Below, piece by piece: positions 8,748-21,348 of a stretch of 64,000 bases of DNA. The notes beneath the pieces were generated by a model. The model was not told the DNA's origin. It saw nothing but the letters and a program-made list of their open reading frames with translations, and searched no databases. The translations under genes and the position numbers were made by a program. Position 1 is the stretch's first letter. The number at the start of each line of letters is the position of its first letter. The stretch lies in the NCBI RefSeq assembly GCF_002994615.1, contig NZ_PVNK01000170.1, positions 1 to 64,000 on the forward strand, given 5' to 3'. This DNA is from Enhygromyxa salina. Its GTDB lineage: Bacteria; Myxococcota_A; Polyangia; Nannocystales; Nannocystaceae.

Positions 8748-11327
8748 TCAGACGTCGAGGTTTCGGGTGTTGAGCGCGTTCTCGGTGATGAATTCCCGGC
8801 GTGGTGCCACGTCGTCACCCATCAGTACCGTGAACACATCGTCGGCGAGGTCCGGGTCGGCGACCTTGATCTGGAGCAGCCCGCGACGCTCGGGATCCAT
8901 GGTCGTCTCCCACAGCTGATCGGGGTTCATCTCACCGAGACCCTTGTAGCGCTGAATCTGGAGCCCGCTGCGGCCGACCTCGCCGACGTGGTCGACGACC
9001 TCGAGCAGGCGCGCGGGCTCGGCGATCAGCTCGCCCTTGCGGCGCAGCTCGAGCTTCCCGGTGTCGCGCGCGGCGAGCTCCTCGCGGATCCGGGTGAGCT
9101 CGCGCAGCTCCGAGGCCCGGAGCAGCGCGAGGCCGAGGTCCTCGTGCACGGTCACGCCGTCGGTCAAAATCTCGAGCCGGATGACGGCGCGCTCTTGCTG
9201 GCCGTCTTCGGTCGTGACCGCGACCCGGGCGACGCCGCTCTCGATCTTGGTCAGGGGCATACGCGGCAGCGCCCGCGCGACGATCGCCGCGCCGAGCTCG
9301 GCCAGCGCGGCTTCGTCGCCGTCGACGAGAGCGGCCTCGACCTTGTCGCGCCCACGCTGCTCGAGCTCCTCGAGCAGGGCCTCGATGATCGGCCGTCGGT
9401 GCTCGCGCTCGAGCTGCTCGAGCGAGTTGCCGTAGCGAACCCCGGCGTGGGCGATCTCGGACAGGACCTTGGGCGCGACGCTGACCCCACCGATCTGGAG
9501 CTCGACGTCCTCGACGGCGCTGTCGATGATGAAGTCGTCGAGCGCGGCGTCGTTCTTGAGGTAGTGCTCGCGCTTGCCCGACTTGACCTTGTACAGGGGC
9601 GGCTGCGCGACGTAGAGGTAGCCGCGATCGATGATGTCGACGAAGTGGCGGAAGAACAGGGTCAGCAGCAGCGTGCGGATGTGTGATCCGTCGACGTCTG
9701 CATCGGTCATGATGATGATCTTGTGATAGCGGAGCTTGTCGACGTCGTAGGTGTCTTCGCCGATGCCGGTCCCGAGCGCGGTGATCAACGTGATGATCTC
9801 CTGGCTCGACAGCATCTTGTCGATCCGGGCCTTCTCGACGTTGAGGATCTTGCCGCGCAGGGGCAGGATCGCCTGGGTTCGACGATCTCGGCCTTGCTTG
9901 GCCGAGCCACCTGCGCTGTCACCCTCGACGATGAACAGCTCGGCCTCCTCGGGGTTCTTGGCCTGACAGTCGGCGAGCTTGCCGGGCAAGCTCAGGCCGT
10001 CGAGGATGCCCTTGCGGGTGATCGTCTCGCGGGCCTTGCGGGCCGCGGCCCGGGCCCGAGCGGCCAGCAGGGCCTTGTCGACGATCAGCTTGGCGTCCTT
10101 GGGGTTCTCTTCGAAGTGGCGGCTGAGGCCCTCGGACACCGCGGTCTGGACCAAGGCGGTGACCTCGCTCGAGACCAGCTTCTCCTTGGTCTGGCTGTTG
10201 AACTTGGGATCCGGGTGCTTGACGGCGATGACGGCGACGAGGCCCTCGCGCACGTCCTCACCGGCGAGGGTGCCCTTGACCGCGGACTTGTGACCCTTGA
10301 GCAGGTTGTTGTCGGTGGCGTAGCTGTTGACGGCCCGGGTCAGGGCCGTGCGCAGGCCGGTGAGGTGGGTGCCGCCGTCGCGGTTGGCGATGTTGTTGGT
10401 GTAGCAGTGGATGTGCTCGTGGTAGGCGTCGGTCCACTGCAGCGCGACCTGGACCCCGAGCTCGTGGTCATGGCCCTCGAACTCGAACGGGACCTCGGCG
10501 CGGAGCTCGATCAGCGTGCCGATCTTGGTCCGCTTGGCGGTCAGCAGTCCGACGAAGCTCGCGACCCCGCCCTCGCCGGTGAAGACCTGCTCGCGCTTGG
10601 CCGCAGCCGGAGCCGCGCCCGCGGCCGCGCCCGGAGCCGCGCCCAGGCGAAGGTCCGTGAGGGTGATCGTGACGCCCTCGGTCAAGTAGCTGAGCTCGCG
10701 AAAGCGCGAGCCGAGGGTCTCGAAGTCGACCTTGGTCGTCCCGTAGATCAGCGGATCCGCGTGGAAGGTGACCTTGGTCCCGCGCTTGTCGCTGGCTCCG
10801 GCCACGCGCAGATCCTCGGTGACCTCGCCGCGCTCGAAGCGAGCCGTGAACGCCTGACCCTCGCGCCAGATCTCGAGCACGAGCCAGTCCGAGAGGGCGT
10901 TGACCACGGTCACGCCGACGCCGTGGAGCCCACCGGAGACCTTGTAGGCCTGGTTGTCGAACTTGCCGCCGACGTGGAGCTTGGTGAAGATCGCGACGGG
11001 CGCGGCGACCTGCTTGCCCTCGACCTCCATCGTCCCGGTTGGGATGCCGCGTCCGTCGTCCTCGACGCTGATCGAGTCGTCGGGGTGGAGGACCACGTGG
11101 ATGTGCTTGCAGTGGCCGGCGAGCGCCTCGTCGATCGAGTTGTCGAGGACCTCGAAGACCATCTTGTGCAGACCGGTGACGTCGGTGTCACCGATGTACA
11201 TGCCCGGCCGCTTGCGGACCGCCTCGAGCCCCTCGAGGTGAGAGATCGAGGTCTCGTCGTAGCTTGCGTCAACCCCGGGAGCTGGGGTCGAGATTACGCT
11301 GGCACCGTCTTTTTCCGTGGCGTCCAT
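8748..11327 (-). CDS. gyrB: DNA gyrase subunit B
   Basis: ATPase subunit of DNA gyrase, which introduces negative supercoils together with GyrA. The GHKL ATPase opens with GLEAVRKRPGMYIG and contains EVLDNSIDEALAG, DDGRGIP and GLHGVG. The TOPRIM metal site is seen as VEGDSAGGSAKQGRDR and DADVDGSHI, and the C-terminal QRYKGLGEMNP motif is intact. Length 859 aa. A Gly-Ala-rich insert (GAAPGAAAGAAPAAA) lies in the N-terminal half near residue 235 and looks like a lineage-specific loop. It is the last gene of the dnaN-recF-gyrB minus-strand block, separated from recF by about 300 bp. Start at 11327 removes an unlikely upstream extension. Confidence 0.97.
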   Translation of the reverse strand: MDATEKDGASVISTPAPGVDASYDETSISHLEGLEAVRKRPGMYIGDTDVTGLHKMVFEVLDNSIDEALAGHCKHIHVVLHPDDSISVEDDGRGIPTGTMEVEGKQVAAPVAIFTKLHVGGKFDNQAYKVSGGLHGVGVTVVNALSDWLVLEIWREGQAFTARFERGEVTEDLRVAGASDKRGTKVTFHADPLIYGTTKVDFETLGSRFRELSYLTEGVTITLTDLRLGAAPGAAAGAAPAAAKREQVFTGEGGVASFVGLLTAKRTKIGTLIELRAEVPFEFEGHDHELGVQVALQWTDAYHEHIHCYTNNIANRDGGTHLTGLRTALTRAVNSYATDNNLLKGHKSAVKGTLAGEDVREGLVAVIAVKHPDPKFNSQTKEKLVSSEVTALVQTAVSEGLSRHFEENPKDAKLIVDKALLAARARAAARKARETITRKGILDGLSLPGKLADCQAKNPEEAELFIVEGDSAGGSAKQGRDRRTQAILPLRGKILNVEKARIDKMLSSQEIITLITALGTGIGEDTYDVDKLRYHKIIIMTDADVDGSHIRTLLLTLFFRHFVDIIDRGYLYVAQPPLYKVKSGKREHYLKNDAALDDFIIDSAVEDVELQIGGVSVAPKVLSEIAHAGVRYGNSLEQLEREHRRPIIEALLEELEQRGRDKVEAALVDGDEAALAELGAAIVARALPRMPLTKIESGVARVAVTTEDGQQERAVIRLEILTDGVTVHEDLGLALLRASELRELTRIREELAARDTGKLELRRKGELIAEPARLLEVVDHVGEVGRSGLQIQRYKGLGEMNPDQLWETTMDPERRGLLQIKVADPDLADDVFTVLMGDDVAPRREFITENALNTRNLDV

Positions 11328-11626
11328 GAACGTCCTTCGTTGGGCTTCGAGCGCCCACAAAATTGTCGGCGGGAGCCGGGCTAGAGCCCGAATCGAGCTC
11401 CTGATCGAAAGCCTGATCGACCCTGCCCTCGCGGCCTGACTTCAGCCCTTGCTGGTGACCGCTCTGGGGGCTCTCGCACGGGCCGAAACATAGCACCGAA
11501 GGGGATCGCTGACCAGGTCGAGATCGCGGTAATATCGCCACCTGAGCGGACGAAATCGGCTGTTTTGAGCGCCGGGCCACCGGCCCGGATCGAGGCCCGG
11601 ATCGAGGCCCCAATCCGGGCCCCCAA
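11328..11626. other. recF-gyrB spacer
   Basis: About 300 bp with no supported gene. The recF-proximal part contains imperfect copies of CGGGCCTCGATC / GGCCCGGATCGAG (11578-11635). The middle is slightly AT-richer (AATATCGCCACCTGAGC) and probably holds the gyrB promoter. No clear terminator was seen. Confidence 0.4.
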
Positions 11627-12826
11627 TCAGGCCCCGGCGCGGGCCCCTCGGGCGTCCACGATGACCCCGTCGGCCAGCTCGATGTCGCGGCGATCGACCC
11701 CCGCGCCGAGCTCGATGTAGGTCGCCGCGGTCGTGGTCAGGACGCACTGCCCGACCTCGGCCTCGAGGGCCTCGAACAGGCGGGCGCTGCGGCTCGGATC
11801 GAGCTCGCTGGACACGTCGTCGAGGAGCAACAGGGGCGCCCGCCCGCTGCGCTCGCGCGCGGCCCGGAGCTCGGCGATCTTGAAGGCCAGGACCAGCGCC
11901 CGGGCCTGGCCCTGGGACGCGAAGTCGCCGGCCGGGCTGCCGTCGAGGGTGACCTCGAGGTCGTCGAGGTGGGGGCCGACGGTCGTGCGTCGGGCGGCCT
12001 CGTCTCGGCGCCTGTGCTCGCGCAGCGCGGCGAGCAAGTCGGCGGTGGTGAGGGCCGTCCCCTCACCGCGGGCGCGGTAGCGAAGCCCGCTCTCGAAGCT
12101 CCCGCTGGCGAGGGCCTCGCTGGCGTGGATCTGGGTGAAGGCGGCGGCGAAGGGCTCGCCGAGGAGCTCGACGAGCTCGACGCGGCGCGTGCGGATCCGC
12201 GCCCCGACCTCGGCGAGGCCCTGATCGTAGGTGTCGAGCAGGCGCGCGCGCTCGCCCGCGGGCATGTCGTGGGGCTCGGCCTTGAGCACGCGATTGCGCG
12301 AGCGCAGCAGCTTGTCGTAGGCCTGGACGTCGGCGATGTGGGCGCGCTCGCGGGCGAAGAGCACCCGGTCGAGGAACTGGCGGCGATTGCTCGGCGAGCC
12401 ACGCAGGACGCCGAGATCCTCGGGCGTGAACAGCACCGCCTGAACGCGGCCGTAAAAGTCGACGGCGCTGCGCATGAGCTTGTCGTCGACCCGCGCGCTG
12501 CGCCGCGTCGAGCGGGCGCTGCGGTCGATCCGAACCTCGAGCCGCGTGCTCAGCCCGAGCTCGAAGTCGAAGGCCTCGACCTCGACCCGGGCGTGGTCGC
12601 AGCTCCGGCGGAGCATGGCCTTGAGGTCCGAGGTCCGAAACGAGCGCAGCGTCGAGACCAGGTACAGGGCCTCGAGCACGTTGGTCTTGCCGGCCCCGTT
12701 GTGGCCCCACAGGACCGTGAAGCGGGGCCCAAACTCGACGACCTGGCCGGCGGCGCCCGGACCAGCGGCGGCGCCCGACGAGCTGAAATTGCGAAAGTCC
12801 GCGAGGGTCAGCTGCCGCAGCTGCAC
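11627..12826 (-). CDS. recF: DNA replication and repair protein RecF
   Basis: SMC-like ATPase that loads RecA at single-strand gaps with RecO and RecR. The N-terminus MQLRQLTLADFRNF is the usual RecF opening. Walker A (GHNGAGKT) lies near residue 41, and the signature/Walker B region (SQGQARALVLAFKIAEL, then LLLLDDVSSELD) is in the last quarter. Length 399 aa, slightly longer than the common 360. A Gly/Ala-rich insert after FRNF explains part of that. It lies downstream of dnaN with a family A repeat between them. Confidence 0.95.
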   Translation of the reverse strand: MQLRQLTLADFRNFSSSGAAAGPGAAGQVVEFGPRFTVLWGHNGAGKTNVLEALYLVSTLRSFRTSDLKAMLRRSCDHARVEVEAFDFELGLSTRLEVRIDRSARSTRRSARVDDKLMRSAVDFYGRVQAVLFTPEDLGVLRGSPSNRRQFLDRVLFARERAHIADVQAYDKLLRSRNRVLKAEPHDMPAGERARLLDTYDQGLAEVGARIRTRRVELVELLGEPFAAAFTQIHASEALASGSFESGLRYRARGEGTALTTADLLAALREHRRRDEAARRTTVGPHLDDLEVTLDGSPAGDFASQGQARALVLAFKIAELRAARERSGRAPLLLLDDVSSELDPSRSARLFEALEAEVGQCVLTTTAATYIELGAGVDRRDIELADGVIVDARGARAGA

Positions 12827-12857
12827 GGGAACTCAGACGCTTCCATGGCCGAGAGCT

Positions 12858-12987
12858 GAGCCCCCCTGTGGGGGACCACCCGCGCCAGCGCGAAGCTCAT
12901 GCCAGCCCACCGGAGGAGGGACGAGGGACCGGACGCTCCGCGGCCGTGCGAGGCAGCGTGCACGATGCCTGCGAGGGGCCATGGCTA
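12858..12987 (-). repeat. Family A gene-end repeat, copy 4 (diverged)
   Basis: Reads on the minus strand from the dnaN TAG stop (12985-12987). It has GCTGCCTCGCACGGCCGCGG in place of the usual GCCACGCAC stem region, then GGTGGGCTGGCATGAGCTTCGC, and ends at the C6-TGTG-G5 hairpin at 12861-12874. It is the most diverged copy and the only one between co-directional genes. Confidence 0.7.
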
Positions 12988-14109
12988 GATCCGCATCGGC
13001 ATGACGACGGCGAGGAAGTCGGGGGCCTCGGCCTCGGGCTTGGACTCGTCGGCGGCTGGACGGAGCACGCAAGGATCGAGCTCGCCCTGAAAGTCGAGGT
13101 AGATGCGCTCGGAGTCGACGGCTCCGAGCGCGTCGATCAGGTAGTTCGCGTTGAAGCCGGCGGTCAGCGAGCTGCCCTCGTAGTCGACGGGCAGGTCGAG
13201 GTTGATCGCCCCGAGCTCGGGGTTGTCGGCGTGGAGCTGGAGGTTGCCCTTGTCGAGCTGGAGCTTGACCGTGGCGGTCTTCTCCGGCGCGATCACGGCG
13301 GCCTGACGCAGCGCGCCCATGAGCTCCTCACGGCCGATGCCCGCGCGGCGCTGGAAGTCCTTGGGGACGACCTGCTGCCAGGGCGGGAAGGTGACGCTGT
13401 TGAGCTTGACCGAGAGCGTGAGCGCGTCGGCCTGGACGAACAGGTACTGGTCCGAGAGGCCCAGCTTGCACGTGCCCTCGACCCGATTGAGGACCTTGCG
13501 GATCTCGTCCATGCCCTTGCGCGGGATGATGATCCCCGAGCTCAGCTGCGGACCCTCGAGCGGGACGCTGTACTTGGTCAGGCGGTGGCCGTCGGTCGAG
13601 ACCATGGTCGCGTGCTGACCGTCGGACTCGAACAGCGCGCCGTTGAGGTTGACCCGGGCCTCGTCAGTCGAGACCGAGAACAGGGTCTTCTCGATCAGGT
13701 CGACGAGCTTGTGGCTGGCGAACTCCGTGAACGTGATCTCGCCGGGGTCGGGCAGCTCGGGGAAGTCGCCCTCGGGCATGCCCATGAGCTTGAACTCCGA
13801 GCGGCTGGCGAGGATCTGGGCCCAGGAGTTGTCGAGGCTCGTGACCTTGACCGTGCCGGTCGGGAGCGTGCGCACGACGTTGTGCAGGTGACGAACCCCG
13901 AGCGTGAGGCTGCCAGGGCTGCTGACCTTGCACGCGACGGTCTCGGTCAGGGCGATCATCATGTCGGTCGCGCAGCACACCAGCTGGTCGTCGGCCGTCG
14001 CGCGCAAGAGCACGTTGGCCAACACCGGCATCGTGCTGCGCCGGTCGGCGACGGTCTGAGCCAGGGTGAGCGCCGACAAGAAGCGGGCTTGGTCGATCTC
14101 GAACTCCAT
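12985..14109 (-). CDS. dnaN: DNA polymerase III beta subunit (sliding clamp)
   Basis: Ring-shaped processivity clamp of the replicative polymerase. The 374-aa length and three repeated clamp domains fit DnaN. Recognisable stretches include LPVLANVLL-like MPVLANVLLRA near residue 28, STDGHRL near the centre, and the C-terminal VVMPMRI, a family hallmark. ATG at 14109 gives the usual MEFEI N-terminus. It heads the minus-strand dnaN-recF-gyrB block but is about 12 kb from dnaA rather than next to it. The upstream spacer carries an AT-rich patch and a DnaA-box-like site. Confidence 0.96.
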   Translation of the reverse strand: MEFEIDQARFLSALTLAQTVADRRSTMPVLANVLLRATADDQLVCCATDMMIALTETVACKVSSPGSLTLGVRHLHNVVRTLPTGTVKVTSLDNSWAQILASRSEFKLMGMPEGDFPELPDPGEITFTEFASHKLVDLIEKTLFSVSTDEARVNLNGALFESDGQHATMVSTDGHRLTKYSVPLEGPQLSSGIIIPRKGMDEIRKVLNRVEGTCKLGLSDQYLFVQADALTLSVKLNSVTFPPWQQVVPKDFQRRAGIGREELMGALRQAAVIAPEKTATVKLQLDKGNLQLHADNPELGAINLDLPVDYEGSSLTAGFNANYLIDALGAVDSERIYLDFQGELDPCVLRPAADESKPEAEAPDFLAVVMPMRI

Positions 14110-14429
14110 CGGGGTTCCTCGGTCGCAGGGTTGTACCAGTCGAGCGCGCTTGTTGGGAGTCAATCGCGCGGCCGCGCCTTGTCTGCGTCGGACAAGGTGA
14201 TCAGGTAATTAAATTTTAAAAGAACTCTCGATCTCGATCTGTCCTGTGGTTTTGTGGGTAACAGGGCTAAGATCATGATTTCATTGACTTATGTGCTGGA
14301 TGACCGGCGGGGATCGGGGTGGACGAAAGTGCCCTTCATCCCCGGCTTTGCGGCGCGATCCGCCGTCCCCGGGGAGTTCTCCCCAGGCTGTGGAGAGCAC
14401 CTGGCGCTGCGTGATGGCTCACTGTCGGG
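14110..14429 (-). promoter_or_regulatory. dnaN upstream region with DnaA-box-like site
   Basis: A 320-bp gene-free spacer between dnaN and the DUF885 gene. It contains an AT-rich stretch (TAATTAAATTTTAAAAG, about 14206-14222), exceptional for this GC-rich window. TGTGGGTAA at 14253-14261 differs from the DnaA box TGTGGATAA by one base. TTTTAAAATTTAATTA read on the minus strand could serve as a -10 region for dnaN. This suggests DnaA-dependent control of dnaN, or less likely a second unwinding region. Confidence 0.45.
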
Positions 14430-16235
14430 TCACTCGAGCATGGGTCCCGCGCCGGGGCCGAGCATGGCCTCGCGGATCGCCGGGAGCGGAGCGGCGGCGT
14501 GGCCGAGCAGCTCGTCGTGGAAACGCCGCAGGTCGGGCTCGGCTCCGGCCGCGCGCTGCCCGGCCAGCCAGTCCTCGCGCAGATCCAGGATGATCAGCTT
14601 GCCCAGGGTGTAGCCGAGGTACATCGGATCAAAGGTCCCGCGCACGGCTTGCTGCCGGGCGTTGACCGGGTCTTGAAAGGCCTGGGTCTGGAACAGCTCG
14701 GTCGCGGCCTCGATCGTCATGCCCCGGGTGTGGAGGCCGAGGGCCGCGACGAAGCGGACGTCGCGGAGCAGGGCGTTTTGCAGCTGCCCGAGCCGGACCT
14801 GCGGATCTTCGCTGAGGCCCTGCTCCCACATCATCTCCTCGGCGTAGTGGGCCCAACCCTCGCCGGTCGTGAAGTTCCACAGCGCGCGCAGGATGTGCGA
14901 CTCGTTGACCCCGACGTGGAGGCCATGGAGGAAGTGTCCGGGCCAGACCTCGTGGACCGTGATGAACAGGAGGTCGGTCCGGCTCGGGATGTACGCGAGC
15001 TGGGCGTCTTCGGGCCACGCGGGATCCGGGGGGGAGATGTAATAGAAGCTCGGCAGCGAGCTCTCCTCGAAGGGCCCGGCGCCGTCGAGGAACGCGCTGT
15101 TCCAGCGCATGAAGGCCGGGGTCTCGACGACCTCGACCTGCGCGACCGGGTCGGGCCCCTCGCTTGGGATCGTCACGAGGCCGCGCTCGACCACAAACTG
15201 ACGGGTGTCGGCGGTCTGGCTCGCGGCTTCGGCGAGGACCTGATCGACCTCGGGCTTGTCGGCGCCGACTTGGGCCATGAGCTCGGCGACCGACTTGCGC
15301 GGGTCGAGCTCGCGGGCGGTCTGCTCGACGAGCGCGAGGTTGCGCTCGAGGTCGGCGGCGGCGATCCGCTCGAGGGTCGGGAGATCGAGCTCGATGCCCT
15401 GGGTCCGCGCGAGCATCTCGACGTAGCGCTCGGGCCCGAGGGCGAAGTCGTCGGTCGCGCTGCGCTCGCGCTCGACGAGCAGGGCCTCGTAGCCGCGGAG
15501 GGCGTCGGCGAGCGCGCCGAGGGCCGCGTCGAGCTCGGCGTGGTCGGCCGCGCTCAGACCGGCCATCGCCGCCGGGACGTCGACCTCGACGAAGCGGATC
15601 GTTCCGCGGACCTGGAGCAGCGCGGTCTCGACGAAGGTCCGCGGGAGGTAGTCTTCGAGGTTCTGGGCGGCGTGATCGAGGTGGGTCACGCCCGCGCGGG
15701 CGGCCGCGCCGATCGCCTTGGCCCGGGTGGCCAGGGGCGCGTAGTCACGGCTGATGTAGGCCGTGAGCTCGAGCCCGGACATGTAGAACATCGGGTTGGT
15801 CCACGGCTCGCGCCGGACCTCGAGACCGAACAGCTCGCCGTCGAAGGTCGAGATCAGCGCGGCGCGCTCGACCCGGGCCCGCGCGCTGAGCTCGGCGGGG
15901 TCGAAGCTGCGCAGCTCGTCGAGCGCGACGCGCAGCCGGGCGGCCTCGTCGGCGAGCCCCTCGCTGGACGCGTCGCGGATCCGACCGTCGTACTTGTGGA
16001 GGCCGAGCGCGACCGCGCGCAGGGGGTAAGCGTCGAGGTAGTCGTCGAGCAGGCGGCTCGCGGCCTCGAAGAAGCGCTCGTCGACGCCGGGCTCGGCCGC
16101 GGCCGGGAGCGGCCGCGCTTCGGGCTTGCAGTCGGGGGTCGGGCAGTCGGGCGCGACGCTCGGCCGACAGGCGCCGAGCGTGAGCGTGAGCGCCGACGTG
16201 AGCGTGAGCGCGAGGGCGAGCCGTGCGCGGATCAT
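14430..16235 (-). CDS. DUF885-family lipoprotein, predicted metallopeptidase
   Basis: Predicted exported zinc-peptidase-like lipoprotein of 601 aa. The signal peptide MIRARLALALTLTSALTLTL ends in lipobox LGAC. The mature region shows the DUF885 architecture, with the zinc-binding HEVWPGH in the C-terminal third and EGWAHYAEEMM shortly after, matching the HExxH-plus-E gluzincin arrangement. Family knowledge: most members are uncharacterised. It follows boxB on the same strand by 42 bp, but no functional link to benzoyl-CoA degradation is evident. A Cys pair near the mature N-terminus (DCPTPDC) is unusual. Confidence 0.82.
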   Translation of the reverse strand: MIRARLALALTLTSALTLTLGACRPSVAPDCPTPDCKPEARPLPAAAEPGVDERFFEAASRLLDDYLDAYPLRAVALGLHKYDGRIRDASSEGLADEAARLRVALDELRSFDPAELSARARVERAALISTFDGELFGLEVRREPWTNPMFYMSGLELTAYISRDYAPLATRAKAIGAAARAGVTHLDHAAQNLEDYLPRTFVETALLQVRGTIRFVEVDVPAAMAGLSAADHAELDAALGALADALRGYEALLVERERSATDDFALGPERYVEMLARTQGIELDLPTLERIAAADLERNLALVEQTARELDPRKSVAELMAQVGADKPEVDQVLAEAASQTADTRQFVVERGLVTIPSEGPDPVAQVEVVETPAFMRWNSAFLDGAGPFEESSLPSFYYISPPDPAWPEDAQLAYIPSRTDLLFITVHEVWPGHFLHGLHVGVNESHILRALWNFTTGEGWAHYAEEMMWEQGLSEDPQVRLGQLQNALLRDVRFVAALGLHTRGMTIEAATELFQTQAFQDPVNARQQAVRGTFDPMYLGYTLGKLIILDLREDWLAGQRAAGAEPDLRRFHDELLGHAAAPLPAIREAMLGPGAGPMLE

Positions 16236-16277
16236 CCCGCGAACCTAACACCCCGCGCCACCCCGCGCCGGGCCGGG

Positions 16278-17711
<1,434 letters not shown>

Positions 17712-17759
17712 GTGTGGTCCTGTCGTTGGCCTTGGTGAGGTGTGGGGTGAACGGTCAAG

Positions 17760-19481
<1,722 letters not shown>

Positions 19482-19681
19482 GTCGCAGGAAAATAGCAGG
19501 CACTTGGCACCTCAGGGCTGGGGCTCCGCGTGTGGCGTCGCACGATAGAGTGCCGAATTCGTGCGAGTACACACGGGTATTCGGCCGTTTAGCGTTTGGG
19601 GCCTGCGCGGTCTTCGGTGTGCTCTCGCACGGTTCGTGAGCGAGGGACCGTGCGCACACGCGTCCGCGCGCCGACCGATTT

Positions 19682-21076
19682 TCAGCACCCCGGCGAGCGG
19701 TTGGTGCAGTTGTTGAGGCAGCTGTCGGTCTCGATCAGGTTGCCGTCGTCGCACTGCTCCTCGACCGAGTCGATCACGCCGTTGCCACAGGTCTCGGTCG
19801 GCGCGCAGCACAGCGCCTGGACCTGCATCTCGTTGCAGCCGTAGTTCGACGAGCACGAGTCGGGCCGCGAGCTGCCGTAGCCGCAGTTGAGCGGGATGTC
19901 GGTGCCGAGGGTCCCGGGGTCGTCGTAGGGCCCGAGCGTGAAGTGGCCCGCGCCGCTGCCCCCACGACAGTAGATTTCGGCGACGACCACGGTCTGGCCG
20001 CCGACCGCGTAGTCCCAGCCGTCGTTGCGCTCGACGTACTGCTGGTAGGAGCACAGGCCCCAGCCGGGCGGACACAGGGTCTCCATGTCCTCCTCGCAGG
20101 TCTGGTTGTTGGGGTCGTCGCACACGATCATGTCGTTGTTGGGGCTGATCGACATCTGGACCGAGCCCTCGAGGCAGGCGAGCACGCCAAACTCGCAGGC
20201 GTTGGTGCAGGTGTCGTCGTCGACGTCGTTGCCGTCGTCGCAGTCCTCGACCCCGACGTACTTGATCCCGTCGCCGCAGACCGCCTCGGTGCACGCGAGG
20301 GTGCACGCGTCGCCGTCGATGTCGTTGCCGTCGTCGCAGTCCTCCATGCCCTCGTAGAGGATCCCGTCGCCGCACACGTTGGGCTCGCACAGGGGATGGG
20401 TGCAGGCGTCGGTGCTCTCCATGTTGCCGTCGTCGCAGGCCTCGACCCCAGCTTGGATGTAGCCGTCACCGCAAAACGCGAGCTGACAGGCCGGGCAGTC
20501 GTCGCTGGTGTCGCTGTTGCCGTCGTCGCACTGCTCGCCCTCTTGAAGGATGCCGTCGCCGCAGGTTCCGGGCAGGCACATGGAGTTGCAGCCGTCGGCG
20601 TCGTCGTCGTTGCCGTCGTCGCACATCTCGACGCCCTCGTGGACGAAGCCGTCGCCGCAGCTGGCCGCGACGCAGCCCTCGACGCAGTCGTCGGTGTTGT
20701 CGGGGTTGCCGTCGTCGCAGTCCTCGAAGCCCTCGTAGACGAAGCCGTCGCCACAGCTGGCGATGAAGCAGTTTGGCGTGCACTGGCCGGACTCGGAGTT
20801 TTCGGGGCCGAGGTCGCACTCCTCGCCGGCCTGGACGACGCCGTCGCCGCAGTCCGGGTTGCCGTCGCCGTCGCCGTCGCCGGGGTCGCCGTCGCCGTCG
20901 CCGCTCGCGGTCCCTGTCTCTGCGCTGTCGCCGTCGCCGTCGCCGTCGCCGGCCTGGGTCGTGGAGAAGGTGAAGCCGGCGTGACCGGTCGGCTCCGGCG
21001 TACACGCGGAGATCGCGGACAGGCCAAACAGAGCAGCAAAGCCCAAAGGAAACAGATCGACGCGCATCCGGGGCAT
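19682..21076 (-). CDS. DUF4215 Cys-rich repeat lipoprotein 3
   Basis: Predicted surface lipoprotein, 464 aa. The signal peptide ends SAISAC; a Gly-Asp linker with the sequence TGTASGDGDGD follows, then seven CGDG/CDDGN units. The cassette from the linker through unit seven is nearly identical to DUF4215 lipoprotein 1, differing at only some 15 positions. The C-terminal domain differs entirely: CLEGSVQMSI, CPPGWGLCSYQQYV, and paired cysteines CSSNYGCNE and ALCCAP, closed by a final CGNG/CDDGN unit. ATG at 21076 has AGGACC at a suitable distance upstream. A longer reading to 21268 would run into the MITE and lacks a signal peptide. Confidence 0.8.
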   Translation of the reverse strand: MPRMRVDLFPLGFAALFGLSAISACTPEPTGHAGFTFSTTQAGDGDGDGDSAETGTASGDGDGDPGDGDGDGNPDCGDGVVQAGEECDLGPENSESGQCTPNCFIASCGDGFVYEGFEDCDDGNPDNTDDCVEGCVAASCGDGFVHEGVEMCDDGNDDDADGCNSMCLPGTCGDGILQEGEQCDDGNSDTSDDCPACQLAFCGDGYIQAGVEACDDGNMESTDACTHPLCEPNVCGDGILYEGMEDCDDGNDIDGDACTLACTEAVCGDGIKYVGVEDCDDGNDVDDDTCTNACEFGVLACLEGSVQMSISPNNDMIVCDDPNNQTCEEDMETLCPPGWGLCSYQQYVERNDGWDYAVGGQTVVVAEIYCRGGSGAGHFTLGPYDDPGTLGTDIPLNCGYGSSRPDSCSSNYGCNEMQVQALCCAPTETCGNGVIDSVEEQCDDGNLIETDSCLNNCTNRSPGC

Positions 21077-21174
21077 TTTCGGTCCTGGCGCCGGCCCCGA
21101 AAAGGATTTTTTGGCAGCGCTGTGGCCGCGAACCCGAGCCCGCCCGGCATCGGGGGCGAGGCTCGAACACAGGC

Positions 21175-21338
21175 TAGCAGCCCGGGGTGCAATGCATCGT
21201 GTCGCCTCGCGCCGGAATTTTCGCCGAGGGCGCGAAGCCAAAACGCCGCTGTACCGGGCGTACTGCAAGTTTTGGAGACAAAGCCATCGGCGAAAAGGCC
21301 AAGCGAGACGGCGCGAGGCATTGCACCCCGGGCTGCTA
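21175..21338. mobile_element. Family B MITE-like element, copy 1
   Basis: 164 bp bounded by perfect 21-bp terminal inverted repeats, left beginning TAGCAGCCCGGGGTGCAA and right ending TTGCACCCCGGGCTGCTA. It has no coding capacity. The interior shares GTGTCGCCTCGCGCCGG, AATTTTCGC and CCAAAACGCCGCTGTACCGG with the copy at 41535, in reverse orientation. Both ends finish in TA, compatible with a TA target as in Tc1/mariner-IS630 elements. It lies in the divergent spacer before aroA and ends 10 bp before its start codon. Confidence 0.85.
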
Positions 21339-21348
21339 GGCTCTGGCC

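Noticed and set aside
20855..20960. Tandem GTCGCCGTC arrays (also 7520-7610 and 52435-52520) as possible CRISPR or regulatory repeats
   Set aside because: They are in-frame codons for Gly-Asp linkers and lack spacers.
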